From Lucifuga dentata (Eukaryota; Chordata; Actinopteri; Ophidiiformes; Bythitidae): 64,000 nucleotides of DNA. Numbering within the stretch: position 1 is the first letter of the stretch; each line of letters starts with the position of its first letter. Under the pieces are notes generated by a model, which worked only from the letters and a program-made list of their open reading frames with translations, did not search any database and had not been told where the DNA came from. Shown here piece after piece: positions 36,859 through 49,833 of this stretch. The stretch lies in assembly GCA_014773175.1 (NCBI GenBank), contig VXCM01000420.1, positions 174,721 through 238,720 of the forward strand. Reading direction: 5' to 3'. Both the position numbers and the translations under genes were made by a program.

Positions 36859-37631
36859 GCAAAATATGCATCATAGGCATTTCATATACTTGTTTCCAAA
36901 CCTATATTTCTCAGTATAGGCATAATGTATAGGCATAATGTGTATATAATGTGTATTATAATTTACCCCCTGCAGACTTTCACTAAAGCTCAATAATCTT
37001 CCCAGTTAGCTGTTAATATCACAATTAATATTTTATTACAATAAGGAATAAAACCAAAGACAAAGTTTGGCTTGATGGCAAAGCTAGAAAAAAAGGCCAA
37101 GGAGTCTTTGTCTTCCTTTTGGAAACAGGAAAGGGCACAGTGAATACTATATGTATTATTATTAAAGCTTTGACCTGGTATAAAAGAAAAGGTCAGGGGG
37201 TCACAGAAATCAATAAATTTCTTACTCTTGGGATTACGAAGGTGGACATGAATTTCATGCTCAACCAGCTATTATTTTTAAGACATGTTAGACACAGACC
37301 AACAAAAAAAATAAATCAAAATATGGATGGAATGATTGAGAAAAAAAAGCAATCACACAGAGCTAGAAAGCATAACTCATAAACAACAAATAATGAATTT
37401 GTTCAAAATTGTTTTTGGTTTAGAGTGGGTGTAGCAGCGTTTGCATCATAAATTACTCCTGTTTTTTTCATGAGGTTCCCTTTTAATGGTTTCAAGTCAT
37501 TCTGCACTCAGTTGAAAATATGCCAGTTACATAACAGTGTGTGTCTGAGGTAGGACATTAAAACAGTCCATACATCCAGACAGGCTTTTAGCTTTTCTGG
37601 CTTCTGATGGATTCCAAAATTTAGTAGCCAC

Positions 37632-37659
37632 TCCCCCCCCCCCCCNCCCCCCCCCCCCT
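37632..37659. repeat. Poly(C) tract with a gap base
   Basis: C-run interrupted only by the N at 37646; true length is unknown. A comparable G-run with an N sits at 10807-10820 in admp intron 4. Confidence 0.85.
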
Positions 37660-39101
37660 TTTTTTTAACAATCAAAAGAATGTGATGGGAAACCAGCCAA
37701 AGAAAATTATTAAATCGTCAACTTTGTGAGATACAGCCAAATTTTTACCAACATTTGGATAGTGGGTGATTAATTTCCCCACCCTGTTGCCAAGACAAAT
37801 AAATTCAGTTCCAGATTGTGACCTATGTTGGACATTGGACATTGGCTACATTGATGGATAAGGAAAGAAATTATACTGTTATTGCTGTAACCACAAACCA
37901 AGCTGTCCTGGCTGATGAGCTACACTCTGTGGCAAACAACATAAACACATGCAGTAGCTTGTTTGAGTTTTGGCCGAGGGGAAATTTGAAGCAGGGTTCT
38001 TTCTGAAAAACTTTGGTTGGCATTGTGCAATACAAACTATTATGAAATGTGCTTTGCTTTGTGCTTCTTAACCATAATTGAACTAACGAGGCAAGCACAT
38101 TTTCAGGGTACAGGTTTATGTTTGTGTATGCCTGTTGCTTTCTGACCAACTTCTATTTCTTTATCTGGCTTTATCTGACACTGTGTCGGATTGACTCAGG
38201 AAATGAAAACATTTCATGCATGTTTGTGCAGGAACTGACCCTTGCGGGTATCCTATAAAAGAGAGAGTTGGCATGAGAGAGGGACAGAATGATGAGCAAT
38301 AATGAATGTAGATCCCCAGACAGCAATGGTATCATTTTTCTGTAGGTTTCTGTTCTGCCAAAATTTATAGGCATTATTTGACAGTTTTACTACCCCATCT
38401 AGTGGCGGGACTAAATTATATTCCAAAGTATACAGAGGGCCGAACGCCTCATAAAACCACACAACCCCTGTTGAGAAATTACAGCCTCGGTTCATATAAC
38501 TTAGAATTACTGTTAATTTAAATTGTAGGGACATAACAATGTCACTGCTGTATTCTGTTTTTGTGCAAAATTATGACATCAAAATGTGTCACATTTTGCA
38601 TGGGACCTCCTAAAAACCTGGACCCTAAAGGCCCCTGGCTTGGGCCCTACATTTGGAGGCACCATTGATTGATAATCCCAGTGGGCAACTACACGGTGAA
38701 TAAGTCAGCACAATAGAAACATTACATTTTATAAAATATCCATATAAAATTCAGTATGTTCCTTTGGGATTGTTGGGATATCAGTTAAGATTCAAGATTC
38801 AAGATTGCTTTATTGTCATTCAGTAAACAAGTCAGAATGAGATGATTATTTATCTCGATCCAGAGAGCAGCCTAAACAAGATAAATAATTATAAAATTAT
38901 TTACTGTAAAATTATTATTATAAAATTATTTTATACAATTACACAAGTACTTGTAGAGTAGGACTATGTAGCTATAAACTTACTTATGTAACATAAATGA
39001 GACAGATGAGCTGCATAAATACAAAGTAAATCATATGCACAGTGACAGCCGTGTAAAAAAGACATTTCGCATTTTATTGACAGATCAGAGGTCACGGGGT
39101 T

Positions 39102-39104
<3 letters not shown>

Positions 39105-39132
<28 letters not shown>
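39105..39132. repeat. (TG)n microsatellite just upstream of ranbp3
   Basis: Fourteen TG units about 80 bp upstream of the ranbp3 ATG, so inside the promoter or 5' UTR. Confidence 0.85.
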
Positions 39133-39135
<3 letters not shown>

Positions 39136-39209
39136 TAAACGGTGAAAACACTGCCGCTCAGCCTGTCTATCTGCGCGGTGGGTTGTGGGTGTGTGAGCGT
39201 ACAAGTAAA

Positions 39210-42200
39210 ATGGCGGACTTGGCAAACGAAGGTGAGTAAGTGGCGGTGTGAGAAAAACAAAACACATACTGTGGCGTTATAAACGGCTCCTACATAATGT
39301 CTGCATTTTCTATAACCAAAATGAAGCTACATGTCAGCGTGTTGGTACAGAGTCCAACTGTATTTCAGCCTCGTAACGTTTGCAAGACTGCTACTGTTAG
39401 CGAGCAAGCTAACGTTAGCTGATTTTGGGCTGTGGATATTACCTGGTTCTGGTTGTGACTGGCTTACCTCCTGATGCTAACGCTAGCACCCGGCTATTTA
39501 TAGTGTATGCGAGTTGCCATTTGCGGCGAGTTATATGATCTAATGTAAACATAAACTCAGTTCTTCCAGGTCAAAGATGAAAGGTACTGGTTGTAATTTA
39601 AGGTTATGTGTGTTATTTGTGGATGCTCTCGTTAATGACAACGTTTACAATACGAGCTTTTCCTTGTTATCTAATGTAGTTAGCTTTCATTTGTAGGGTT
39701 GCTAGATGTTAGTTTAGGCGCGTAGAAAGAAACAAGCCACCCTATAGACAATGCTTCGGTGCAGCGGCTAAAGAAAATTAGGCTGTAATTGTGATTTCTT
39801 TATTTCATTATTGATTCAGCGTTAGCAATGTTCTGTTAATGGTAGCAGGATTCACTGGGGATCTTGGTGACATTGCTCGTCAGGCGAGATGACTCATGCG
39901 TGCTGAAGCGCATTAGCAAGCTAACTTTAGCCTGTAAGCTACATTCAGCGGCACAACAGCCGGTGGTACTGGCTATTTTCTGGAACTAGACAGATGGTGT
40001 AAATGCTAGTTAACATTTAGCCGGAAACATCTCCAGTACTTGAGTTTCTACAGTGAACACCAGAATGGATGTCGACGATTCATTAGCTAGGTTAGATGAG
40101 TCCAAATCGCGGAGATACAGACCTGGATGTTAAATATAGGTCACAGCATTTGCATGTTTGCTGCCAGGTATTGTGTTACAGTTAATATCAGTCACAGGGG
40201 GTTGTCTTCAGTGATAGTGAATATCGATCAGGAAAGCAGTCCTGGTTGTGTGAATTTGGTGGACGCATTTTATGGGAATTTAAGCCCATAGCAGACTTAC
40301 AACAATGCTACATCTGCTCCGTGTAATAGGCCCAAACTAGACAGAGAATAACCTTTGTCTGCTATAGGATTACACATGTTACAGAGGAGGCAGTGTGAAG
40401 GTAGACGCATTAACCTGCCTTAGGTGACATATTACCTGACAATGGCTATTCATGTTGGCTATGACAATTGTGGTGAGCAGAATAGAGTCTTTTCTGTTTA
40501 AAAAGAAGATGTATTTGCTGTTTGGCCATGCAACCTGAAAGATGTTTAATTTCCAGTGGTCTGTCTTTGCGTGGATCATTTCATTGCTATTATATGTTTG
40601 GTTGAGGTCAGTACAATGTGATGCTATTCCCCTGGGACTCTTAATTGGATAGCATGAATAATTGTTGTATTATCTGAATCAGAGCATTGAAATAAATAGC
40701 CTTACTGAAATTAGCATTTTGTTGAACATTTTGGGGATTTTTTTTCCGTCTCTCCAGACCACCCTTCCTTCTGAATATTTGCCTCTGTCTTTTGGCTTTA
40801 ACTTTTAGAAATGATTATTTCTAACTGCTGAATTTGCCATTTGAATAGATATCAGAGATATTATAATCAATAGAGATCTGTTTAAAAGGTGCTGTAAGCT
40901 ACTAAAATTAAACATCTGTGAGTAATATAAGCCTTCTTATTGCACCTTTTCATATTTTAGATGAATAGGTATTGCCATCATGTGGTCATGCTTGAGGTAT
41001 GCTTGAGGCACTTTGGGCTTAAATTTGATAGATTGATAATTTGACAGTCTCCTTGTCAAACACTTTGTTGAAGTGCTTGACAGTGAAACTGATTATTGTT
41101 GATGCAAATAGCTCTGTAGGCACAAAGACAATCACAGGATAAATTGTTGTAAGGGGAAATCCGGGCTACAGAGCAAATAAGTTATAACCTTGACTATTTT
41201 CAACTCAAATCATGAAAACTTGATACATCATACTTAAGCTTTTATGACTAGCCTTCATTTTCTCTTAACAGACAAGCCTGCCATAGCGCCTCCTGTGTTT
41301 GTTTTCCAAAAAGATAAAGCACAGAAGGTAAGGTTCCATGTGTTATTCAAGGCTGAAGCCATGTTCCACGATGTTGCATACATCCACTTGATTTACGCTG
41401 ATGTGTAGTCTGGACTGCATTCTTTGAAAGCACAAACAGAAGAAAGGTTGCAGCCAGGGCTCATCAAATCTTTCACTATTCATCACAGAACTTTAAAGAA
41501 GTATGAGACAACATGAAAAACAAAAATTTGGTGTCAAGCACAACTTCTGAGTTATTTCTCAGATTGTTTTGTAACTCTCCTTTGCTGGTATAATTTTTAC
41601 ATACAGTACTGTAGTACAGTAGTTTGTGCAGTTCTGCAGTAATCTAAGTGCTCAAGTGAAAATAAAAAATGAAAGTTAACTTGGTTACATTGACTAACTT
41701 ACTGGAAGAGTAAACACTTAATTCAACCAGTGTGTTTCAGTACATCGCTGTTATCAGGGTGTTTACAGGACTAAATGTGCAGCTGGCTATTAATCTGGTA
41801 ATTAATAGGTAATTGACTGAAAAATAAGCAGTCATTTATGAAGGAAAGAAAAGGAGGGAGAACACATTTGTTGAATAAAGTGCATGTTACCTTTAAAGGT
41901 AACATGCACTTTATGTTTATGTTCATGTTTGAGCCCAGTATATACAACCTGCATACAATTAATGACAACCATTTCCCAAAACATAAAACTGTATTTTAGT
42001 TTTCCTGTTATTTTGCAAATCCTCTAATCATTCAAAATTAAATGTTCATTCAATACACTCACCTTAAAATTCAATGTCAAGCCTCTACAGGCTGATTTTA
42101 ATAGCGTACTGGAATGAACTGAAACCAATGACAATCTGGAAATTAGGGGAAAAAAATAATGAAATTTACTGCTAAAGTGGTATAGTTTGGAAAATGTTTG

Positions 42201-45200
42201 TCAGTAACATAACGTGTATATGGATTGTATATATTGGGCTCAAACATGCACGACCGCCAGTATGGTCTTAAGTCAGTTAGTGGCGCTGAGTTAGTTCGTG
42301 GTTTTGTTGACTTATGTACTTCCAGACTGAACAGTACTGATGAAAAAGAAAAAAAAATGACCAAGTGTTATTTTTTCGCGCTTTTGTAAATGCTAAAATG
42401 TAAATAATTTGAACAGCTTTACTTAAGCTACCAGTACTACTATTATGAAATAAACTTTAAAGATTCATTGCCTTCCCTTACAGCGATCAGCAGAGGGCTC
42501 AAGTGCAGAAGATGGAGAAGGTAAATTTGATGCCGGAATTCTCCATGCTCACATTCTCTTATTTTCTCATGTTTCATATAAATCAGAGTATGCACGGCCT
42601 TTTGGCCATGCAGAACATTAATATTTGGTTGCCACTTTCAGATTCAGACAAAGATGAGGGAAGTTACTGCCCCCCTGTGAAAAGGGAAAGGACCTCATCG
42701 TTCCCACCCCCGCATTCGGGTAAGGGCACGTGGTGACTAAGCAGAGCTTTTTCCTGTTTGGGCTGGACATGTTGATTTGTATGCTGAGTGTAATGCCTGT
42801 CTGCTACTTTTCAGTCCCCAAGAACAATGTATTCATGCCCTCAAGTTTCTGCCAGTCGCCCACTGGGAACTCTGACTCTGAGCCAGGTGAGGGATCTTGA
42901 CCATTGTTTAATTTCTCCTCACAGATCAGTGCTCAAAATCATGTTTAAGAATTATTTAAAATGTGATTTTATTTTTTTTTCATCCTGCAACTCATCAGAA
43001 AAAAATAAATGCGGTCATCAAAGCTGGTTGTAGATTTGATGGGCTATTAATGGAAGCCCTTTTTTTGTTTGTTTGTTTTTAACAACTGTTCTTGTTCTTA
43101 TTTTCATAGTATTTGGCCATCGTTCCTGTCGATGTCGATAACATTTTACTCACCAGTCCAGTTGTTAAGATGCAGGGATGAACAGACACCAGCAGATGAA
43201 ATAGAGAGGAGAGGCAGCCAAATGAGCAAACTGATTTAAACAATCATAAAATATAAAAAACAAAATACTCTCAAACCATTCACCTTTTGTTTGACTGGTG
43301 ACCAAGGTAATGAGTTTCACTAAGTGCTTATTTGTTCTTTTTTTGATGAGGAGAGAAACAAATTTATCAGAAGTTATTTTGGAGCTAACCCCACTATTTA
43401 TAAATTTAAGGAGTTGATGGGCACAAGAAATGTCAAAGTCTTGTTTAATTTGGTTAAGTTTATTAAGAAAATATTGTGCTTTTTTTTTTTTGATTGTGCA
43501 GCGCTTTGGTTTCTATGTTTTGTTTGCTGGTTGTCTGTTTGTGTAGTTTTCATTCCTGATACCCCGGTGAGGGGTCAGTAGGAAAATCAAAAGAAAAAAA
43601 AGAAAGATTTGTCATAAGCATATTATATAAAGAGGAAATGAATGAACACAACAGAAATGTCTACGATGAAAATCCTTTGCCTTCTAACATTGCTTTCATG
43701 CAGAACTACAATGAATATAGTAGTACAAAGATGAAATAACTGGATATTGTGGACTTGGTGTAGTTGCTATGGACTTGCTGTTATACATCTCAGTCTTTTA
43801 CAACTGTTATGACTCCAGTGGCTACTGAACAGAAGTATTAAAGGAAATTTTGATTTGTTTACAGCTATGAAAATAACCCAGAGTTGTAAACAAGTCAAAA
43901 TTTCTTTCAGCACTTTCTGTTCAGTGGACACTGGAGTCATAGCACAAAGGTTTGAAGGAAAGGAGGATGCAGGAGTTTTTATAAGTAAATGTGAATTTTT
44001 GCTGTAGCACTGATTAGCACCAGGTCATGTCAGGCTAATAAAACCAGCGAGATAGAGAGACTGAGGTAGAAATAGATCAGAGGCCTTAGAGACTGTGATA
44101 TTACAGCACAGGAGACAGGAGCTCTACTCTGGAGCTCCACAGTGGTTACCGTAGAAACGGGCCTCATAGTTAGAAAGGTGTAAAGACAGAAGGAACGTAA
44201 TTTTTTTGAGTTGTGGTGAAACTCTTGGGTCATTTTTTTATTTTATTTTTTTAAATGTCTGCTTCCTCTTGTGCTTCCAGAGGAGAAGCCTACGGGATTT
44301 CGTTTAAAGCCACCAACTCTCATACACGGACAGGCGCCCAGTTCAGGTTGGTGTTTCCTGTTGTTTGCCTTCTTCCTTCAACATTTTCTCACACTAACGT
44401 GGCTGAATTGTAAAATAGACAAACTTGAACACAAACTTTGCCATGACTTGCACCCTTTCATATGGCCTTTCTTGGAATTTGAAATGGTTCATGTTGACTA
44501 GAATATCTCGAATGACAGCATCTCACGGGGTGCAATAAAAACATGAGGATTTCAGTGAGATCCAACCGTATGTTGCCCTATGGCAGGTGTTCCAAGTCAG
44601 AAACCCAAGGAGCAGCAGCGCAGTGTCCTCCGCCCTGCAGTGCTTCAGGCACCAACTCCTAAATTGCATTTGGAATCGAGTGAGTAAAGCTTGGAGTCAA
44701 ATTATCACAAGGACCTGCACTGATTAGTTGATAATAACCATAAGCCTAAAACACTCTAAATTACTCATAATGCAAGTGCAGAGTGTGTTTGGCTTGCAGG
44801 CTTGCAGACTAAATTTCCTTTAGAACAATGAACAGTAAATTATCTTGATCATTTTTTTTTTCTCATTTCTGTCTTTTCATGCAGATTCTAGTTGTGGAAC
44901 CAATGGAGTGAAGAAGTCATCAGATGGGACATCGACTCAGTCTCTCTTCCTGAACAACACAGAGCACTCAGGTGCCCTGGCTAAGTCACAGGTACGGACC
45001 AACCTCATCTCAAGCTGTAGTCTCCCTTAGCTGGAGATTAGTACTGAAAAGAAGAGGTAAAGATTTGTAGTATTGTGGTTATTCTTGGACTCCCGTGGAA
45101 TCATTAGATCTCATGTACAGATGTTAAAGCTTAAACAAAATGTTCTTTCATTCAACAAAAGACAGATACTGACAAAAATCTGTTGTTGAACTGGAATATA

Positions 45201-47162
45201 TAGACCTGGTGGATATAACTCACGAGGGAAATGATTTATACATTTTAACTCTGTGTTCCTATTTTAGAAGCATGAAAATGAGGAACATGGAGAAGGTGGT
45301 GACAAAGATGAGAGCGGAAGAGAGAAGAAGGAGACAGATGTAGCAATATCTTTCGTGTTTGGCCAGAATATCAAAGACAGAGCAAAGGTGTGTTTTCCTC
45401 TTATATCTTCTCCTGACATACATCGAGTGAGCAAACTAGGCGAGACCATTTAACAAATTGTTCATATACACAGAGTTAAATGTCACAGTCAGAGGGAGTT
45501 TTGCACCTTCCTTAAACTTTCCCTTTGAATATTGAGTGACCTACTTACAGTATAACCTGCACTATGTCACATATATTTCCATGCCTGGGTTGTCACTAAT
45601 GTTATCTGAAGGATCTTAGTTCCTGTGCAGTTTCCTATGGTGTTCTTGTGACTCCTTGTTCCTGAGAAAAGGAGTATTTTCTGTGTTGTTTTGTTCATTT
45701 GACCTATATTAATTTGCAAAATATCTCTGGAATGAGGAGTGTCAGTCTGGAACTGTTGGAAAGGACATTTAGGACACGAATTGGACCGCTTCCTCTCCAT
45801 CTTCAGTACAGAAGTTCATCACTTTAGCCACTCTGACTCTAACAAAATGTATTTTTATGCAGCCACTCCACATTTTGCTCATTCACTGCACTATATGACA
45901 GGAAGTTTCAGAGATTTTTTTCAAATGCATCAAAGTTGTGATTTACACATATTTTTGAGAAACATAAAATTAATTTTAACCAACTGTTTTTCTCTAGTTG
46001 GAGGAGAACAGTACAGATGACCAGTCAAAGGACGGTGTACCAGCGGACTCTCAATCAGAGAGCACTAATTATTTCTTACAGTACATTTCTACCCCAAGGT
46101 AAAGCCATTTTCACATATTTTATTTAGCAACTTATGTCATTCTCGATAAACGTCCTTCAGCTCACTAATGTTTTATTCCCCTCTGACTTTCAGTTCAAAA
46201 AACACCACAAACAATACAGACACTGGGGCAAAATTTGTTTTTGGGCAGAACATGTCTGAACGAGTTCTGGTGAGTTGATGAAGCTTGTTGAAAAGTAATC
46301 TGCCTTGTGCCACATTGGAAAACCCCAAACAACAGAGCTTTGAATGAGGTCTAATGATGCCTTTTGCTGCCATTCCAGAGCCCACCCAAGGGTGAATCCT
46401 CAAGTGAGGAAAATAAAGAGGCTTCAGCTGCCCCGGCTTCAGAGCACACAGCACAGGAAGCCACCCCAGAGAAAGGTAAAAAAAAAAAACAACACAATTC
46501 CACACACACACTTTTTTATAGTTCTGTTACATGACTATAGTGTTAAATATATTCACCTTTCCTCAGTATTTACATGTTATGACATTTGATGATTTTGTTT
46601 AGAAACTTTTGACTGAAAAACAGTTTGGCTTGACTGCTAGTAATTTAAGTGCTTTGTGCAGTAATGATGGAAGAAAATTTCCTGACTACACAAGCCTCAG
46701 CTGATACTGTAGATTTCCAAAACATGACCTGGGACTTTTGGAGATATTCAAGCATGTAATGGAATAGTCATGTTTGTTTAGCAGGATCACAATTGGCTAC
46801 TAACTCAGTAGTAGTGACTTATCCTGGGTTCACACCAAACCCAGGACCCAGAAAACAGCTCACAACTCTCTTGCTATAGGAACAATGGAAAATTATGTGG
46901 TCGCATATCTTTTTGAACGTTTTTAACAAAAATTTGGAGAAAAAAAAATGCTGCATTGTTGAGTTTGAAACAAGTCAAGTGCTGATTTCTCACCATTGTG
47001 ATCAATCCTCACTAGTGAACAGCGTGACAGAGTCTTTGGAGGAGTCTGCAGCAGCATACACCAAAGCCACAGCCAAGAAGTGCATCTTAGAAAAAGTCGA
47101 TGTGAAAACCGGAGAGGAATCCGAAAGCAACGTTTTACAGGTGAGCGGCTGATTGCTCGATT

Positions 47163-47197
<35 letters not shown>

Positions 47198-47708
47198 ATG
47201 AACGTACGGGGCAGAAAGCAACACAGCCCTGTTTGTTTGCTGTGTTTCCTCAGATGCAATGCAAGTTATTTGTTTTCGAGAAGACTGCTCAGTCGTGGAT
47301 AGAGAGAGGTCGAGGGTTGCTGAGGCTCAATGACATGGCATCAACAGACGACGGCACGCTACAGTCCCGTTTAGGTAAAGACTCTTGCAGAATACATGTG
47401 GAGTAATTACTGCATTAATAGTCAAATGTTCCGTTATAACAGACATAAGTATAAAAAAAAAAAAACAAAAAAAAAAACACAAAATTGTCTGATATAGTTG
47501 CAGTATTTATGATTGTCTTATTGCAATAACTAGAAACTAACACTAGGGGGAGCCATTTTTATGCTACACACTGGACTGACACCACATGTAAACACATATT
47601 TATGAGGGAGAAAGAAGTGTTTTATTTATTATTTATTCTATAAGAGATAGCAGTTTTACATATTTCCATTTAAAAAAGCTGAATCTTGTGGATCATTGCT
47701 TTGTGTTA

Positions 47709-47746
<38 letters not shown>

Positions 47747-49550
47747 TGTCACTCATCCAGTAATGAGGACGCAGGGCAGCCTCCGGTTGATCCTCAACAC
47801 TAAGCTTTGGCCCCAGATGCAGGTGGACAAAGCCAGCGAGAAAAGTGTACGTATCACTGCCATGGACACAGAGGACCAGGGGGTCAAGGTCTTCCTAATA
47901 TCGGTATGTAAACAGTGTGTTCATCCAAAAACAACTTGTGCTTTACAGAAAAAAACTAACCTGTTGATGATGTTCCATAACTTTCTGGGATAAGTTTGCT
48001 GCTTTGTTGTATGTTTTATTGCAAATAAGTGGACAAATCATCTGTATGCTGTAGGGCTGGGCAATAAATTGATTTAATCGATGAATTCAATTTTACGTTT
48101 TGGCATGATGTGTGAAATGGCTGAATCATCAAATCAAGATATATATTAAAAAAAAAAAAAACCTAGTATCTATTTTTAACAGGAAATGCAGCAGCAGCAG
48201 CAGCTCACTTCCTGTCAAACAAGCCGGTCCATCACGTTCCTTGATACAACGCCTACAAAGCTTTCAGCAGGTCAGACATGTTTCTTGCCCTTTTGAAGTT
48301 GCAAAATGGCAAGAAACACTTAGACCGAAGATGAGCTCGTTTCTAAGAAAGGAAACGTTACGTCAGCCATTTGGAAGTGGTTTGGTTTTGTGCTTCATGA
48401 CGTCGAGCAAACCAGCGTGGCCTGTAAAGTTTGTAGGAGCTGCAGCTACTAAAAGTAGCAGCACTTAAAATTTATTTCAGCAGCTGTGACAGAAACATGC
48501 AGCTGAGTGGCAGCAGTGCGGCGCTGTGAGATGCAGATGCTGCAGTCGCAAAGCGCCAACGTTAGCTGCATCATTTTCCAATGTCATTGCAAATGATAAG
48601 AGGGTCTTCAGTACGATGGGAATATTGTAACATGCTGCAGCAGACAGGCTGGTGTTCCTCAAGAAACCTGTACATTGCCGTAAAAACCTTTTTATTTTGC
48701 AAGTTTTTGTTTAGAAAGCCCTACAATTTTATTTAAAAGTAACATTATTTGTTTTTATTAATTTCATAAATAAAATACTTATTTGACTTATGTATGGAGT
48801 TTTGTTTTTGTTTTTTGTTTTTTTAAGTTAGAGAAAAACAAGAAAAATCGAGAATGTTCTGTAAGTATGGAAAAAAAATTGAGATGTTATTTTTAGGCCA
48901 TATCGCACAGCCCTACTAAGCTGTTAGACATTAGGTTTTGATTTGTCAGAATAGCTGTGTAACAGTTTGAATTCTGTTTATGGTTGTGGAGAAAGTTTAC
49001 ATTCTTTCACTGGAGGTTGTTGAATGCTGGCAGTGTGTCCTGCTCTTACCAGCAGCAACAAGTACCTGATGGTGGATTATTATTATTTATTTTTTTTTCC
49101 TTTAACGTGACTGAACTTTCCGTGCTCATGTCTCTTTGCTTCAGGGTAGCTCTAAGGACATCGGTCAGCTGGCTGCGGCGTTACACCACCGTATCTTAGC
49201 CCTAAAGAGCAAGGCAGAGCAGGAGCCCGAGGCCCCAGCAGCAGCCGTCCCTGAAGTCGGGGCGCCGCAGTCCAATGAGGACGACAGTGACGAGGATGAG
49301 GTGGCAAACGCCACCTCAGCCTCAGCCTCCACTCCTGCTACGAGTCAGTGATTTCACTATTACGAGTCATGTGTACACACTCGTGTATATGTTGAACTTT
49401 GCCTGGTTTACTGGTTTTACTGCTGATTGAGCTGCTCTTTATTTGTTGGTATTAAAGCAGATCTACATGAATATTCTGAATAGTTGATGCCGCTTTGTCC
49501 CTGCAGGTAATTCAGAGGGAGGAGAGAGTCAGGCAGCAGGAAGCACATAG
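39210..49550 (+). CDS. ranbp3: Ran-binding protein 3
   Basis: Seventeen exons: 39210-39231, 41272-41327, 42484-42520, 42642-42719, 42815-42886, 44281-44346, 44587-44679, 44885-44991, 45268-45387, 45998-46098, 46194-46269, 46379-46475, 47016-47140, 47254-47374, 47761-47903, 49145-49343, 49507-49550 (stop TAG). Total 1557 nt, 518 aa, every phase compatible. MADLANEDKPAIAPPVFVF at the N terminus matches RANBP3. PPVKRERTSSF (49-59) is the nuclear localisation signal overlapping the RSK/Akt phosphosite. Two FVFGQN motifs (206-211 and 265-270) are FG-type CRM1/nucleoporin contacts. The Ran-binding domain runs from about 310 to 460 (CKLFVFEKTAQSWIERGRG, RLILNTKLWPQM, DQGVKVFLIS). The tail is acidic and Ala/Ser-rich. 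RanBP3 is a nuclear cofactor of CRM1 export and also binds beta-catenin and Smads (family knowledge). The stop in exon 16 (49350) would be reached only if the unusual GTCAGT donor at 49344 is skipped. Confidence 0.93.
41875..41914. repeat. 40-bp perfect palindrome at a MITE end
   Basis: The sequence around the central TTTAAA (41892-41897) reads identically on both strands over 20 bases each side (arm ATAAAGTGCATGTTACCTTT), with no spacer. Its right half runs into copy D of the TTAA MITE. Confidence 0.95.
41893..42271 (-). mobile_element. Internally deleted TTAA-flanked MITE (copy D) in ranbp3 intron 2
   Basis: TTAA at 41893-41896 and 42268-42271. Recognisable blocks are GTTCATGTTTGAGCCCAGTA, ACCATTTCCCAAAACATAAA, GATTTTAATAGCGTACTGGA, GAATGAACTGAAACCAATGA and the end CGACCGCCAGTATGGTCT. 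At 379 bp it lacks about 200 bp of the interior seen in the full-length copies. Confidence 0.75.
43800..43955. mobile_element. Fold-back (inverted repeat) element in ranbp3 intron 5
   Basis: GTTATGACTCCAGTGGCTAC, AACAGAAGTATTAAAGGAAA and TTTTGATTTGTTTACAGC on the left return as the reverse complement on the right (TTGTAAACAAGTCAAAATTT, TTCTGTTCAGTGGACACTGG, AGTCATAGC), with arms of about 70 bp and a very short loop. A related half (GTTATGACTCCAGTG) occurs at 53613. No ORF; no clear target duplication found. Confidence 0.6.
47165..47192. repeat. (CA)n microsatellite after ranbp3 exon 13
   Basis: CA units beginning 24 bases into intron 13, which is only 113 bp long, so the repeat occupies about a quarter of the intron. 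Confidence 0.85.
47709..47745. repeat. (TG)n microsatellite at the ranbp3 exon 15 acceptor
   Basis: TG units end 15 bases before the exon 15 boundary (47761), taking the place where a polypyrimidine tract would normally be. Confidence 0.85.
48052..48915 (+). mobile_element. Internally deleted hAT transposon with transposase remnants in ranbp3 intron 15
   Basis: The ends TAGGGCTGGGCAATA and TATCGCACAGCCCTA are inverted repeats typical of a fish hAT family, flanked by imperfect 8-bp repeats (GTATGCTG and CTAAGCTG). Near 48340-48450 a plus-strand frame reads AIWKWFGFVLHD then ACKVCRSCSY, the start of a BED zinc finger. Near 48600-48670 another frame reads RVFSTMG and DRLVFLKKPVH, the end of the hAT dimerisation domain. 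The catalytic core between them is gone, so it is non-autonomous. Confidence 0.75.
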
Positions 49551-49833
49551 CGTCACTCTTGGACAGCCTGCCAGGATGCTGCTGTTGAGGCATTTTGCTG
49601 TAGGCATCTCCGTGGACACCCCTTGACCAACATGGGTCCTCCAGACCAGTACTTTTTGGATATTAGAAGTCTAGCTCCAGGAAATAACCCCCTGTGCCGG
49701 AGTGTCTCACCCAACTCGTGCAGTTCATCTTCTCTGCATTCAGCGTAATATCTGGAGTCGTTTCTTCCCTCCCTCTTCTGTTTTGTGTTTTATTTTTGTT
49801 TTCGAGTATGTTTTTTTCCTCCCCGACAGCAAA

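Larger units (their letters stand above)
33100..39104. other. Six-kilobase gene-free spacer between ccl25 and ranbp3
   Basis: No exon could be supported. It contains poly(T) with an N at 33938, an (AAAT)n tract (35086-35131), a 66-bp duplication around an N (35954-36086), a LINE/SINE-like tail (near 36819-36858), a poly(C) tract with an N at 37646, and a related tail in the opposite direction near 38786-38823. ORFs here of up to about 100 codons lack any family features. Confidence 0.5.
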
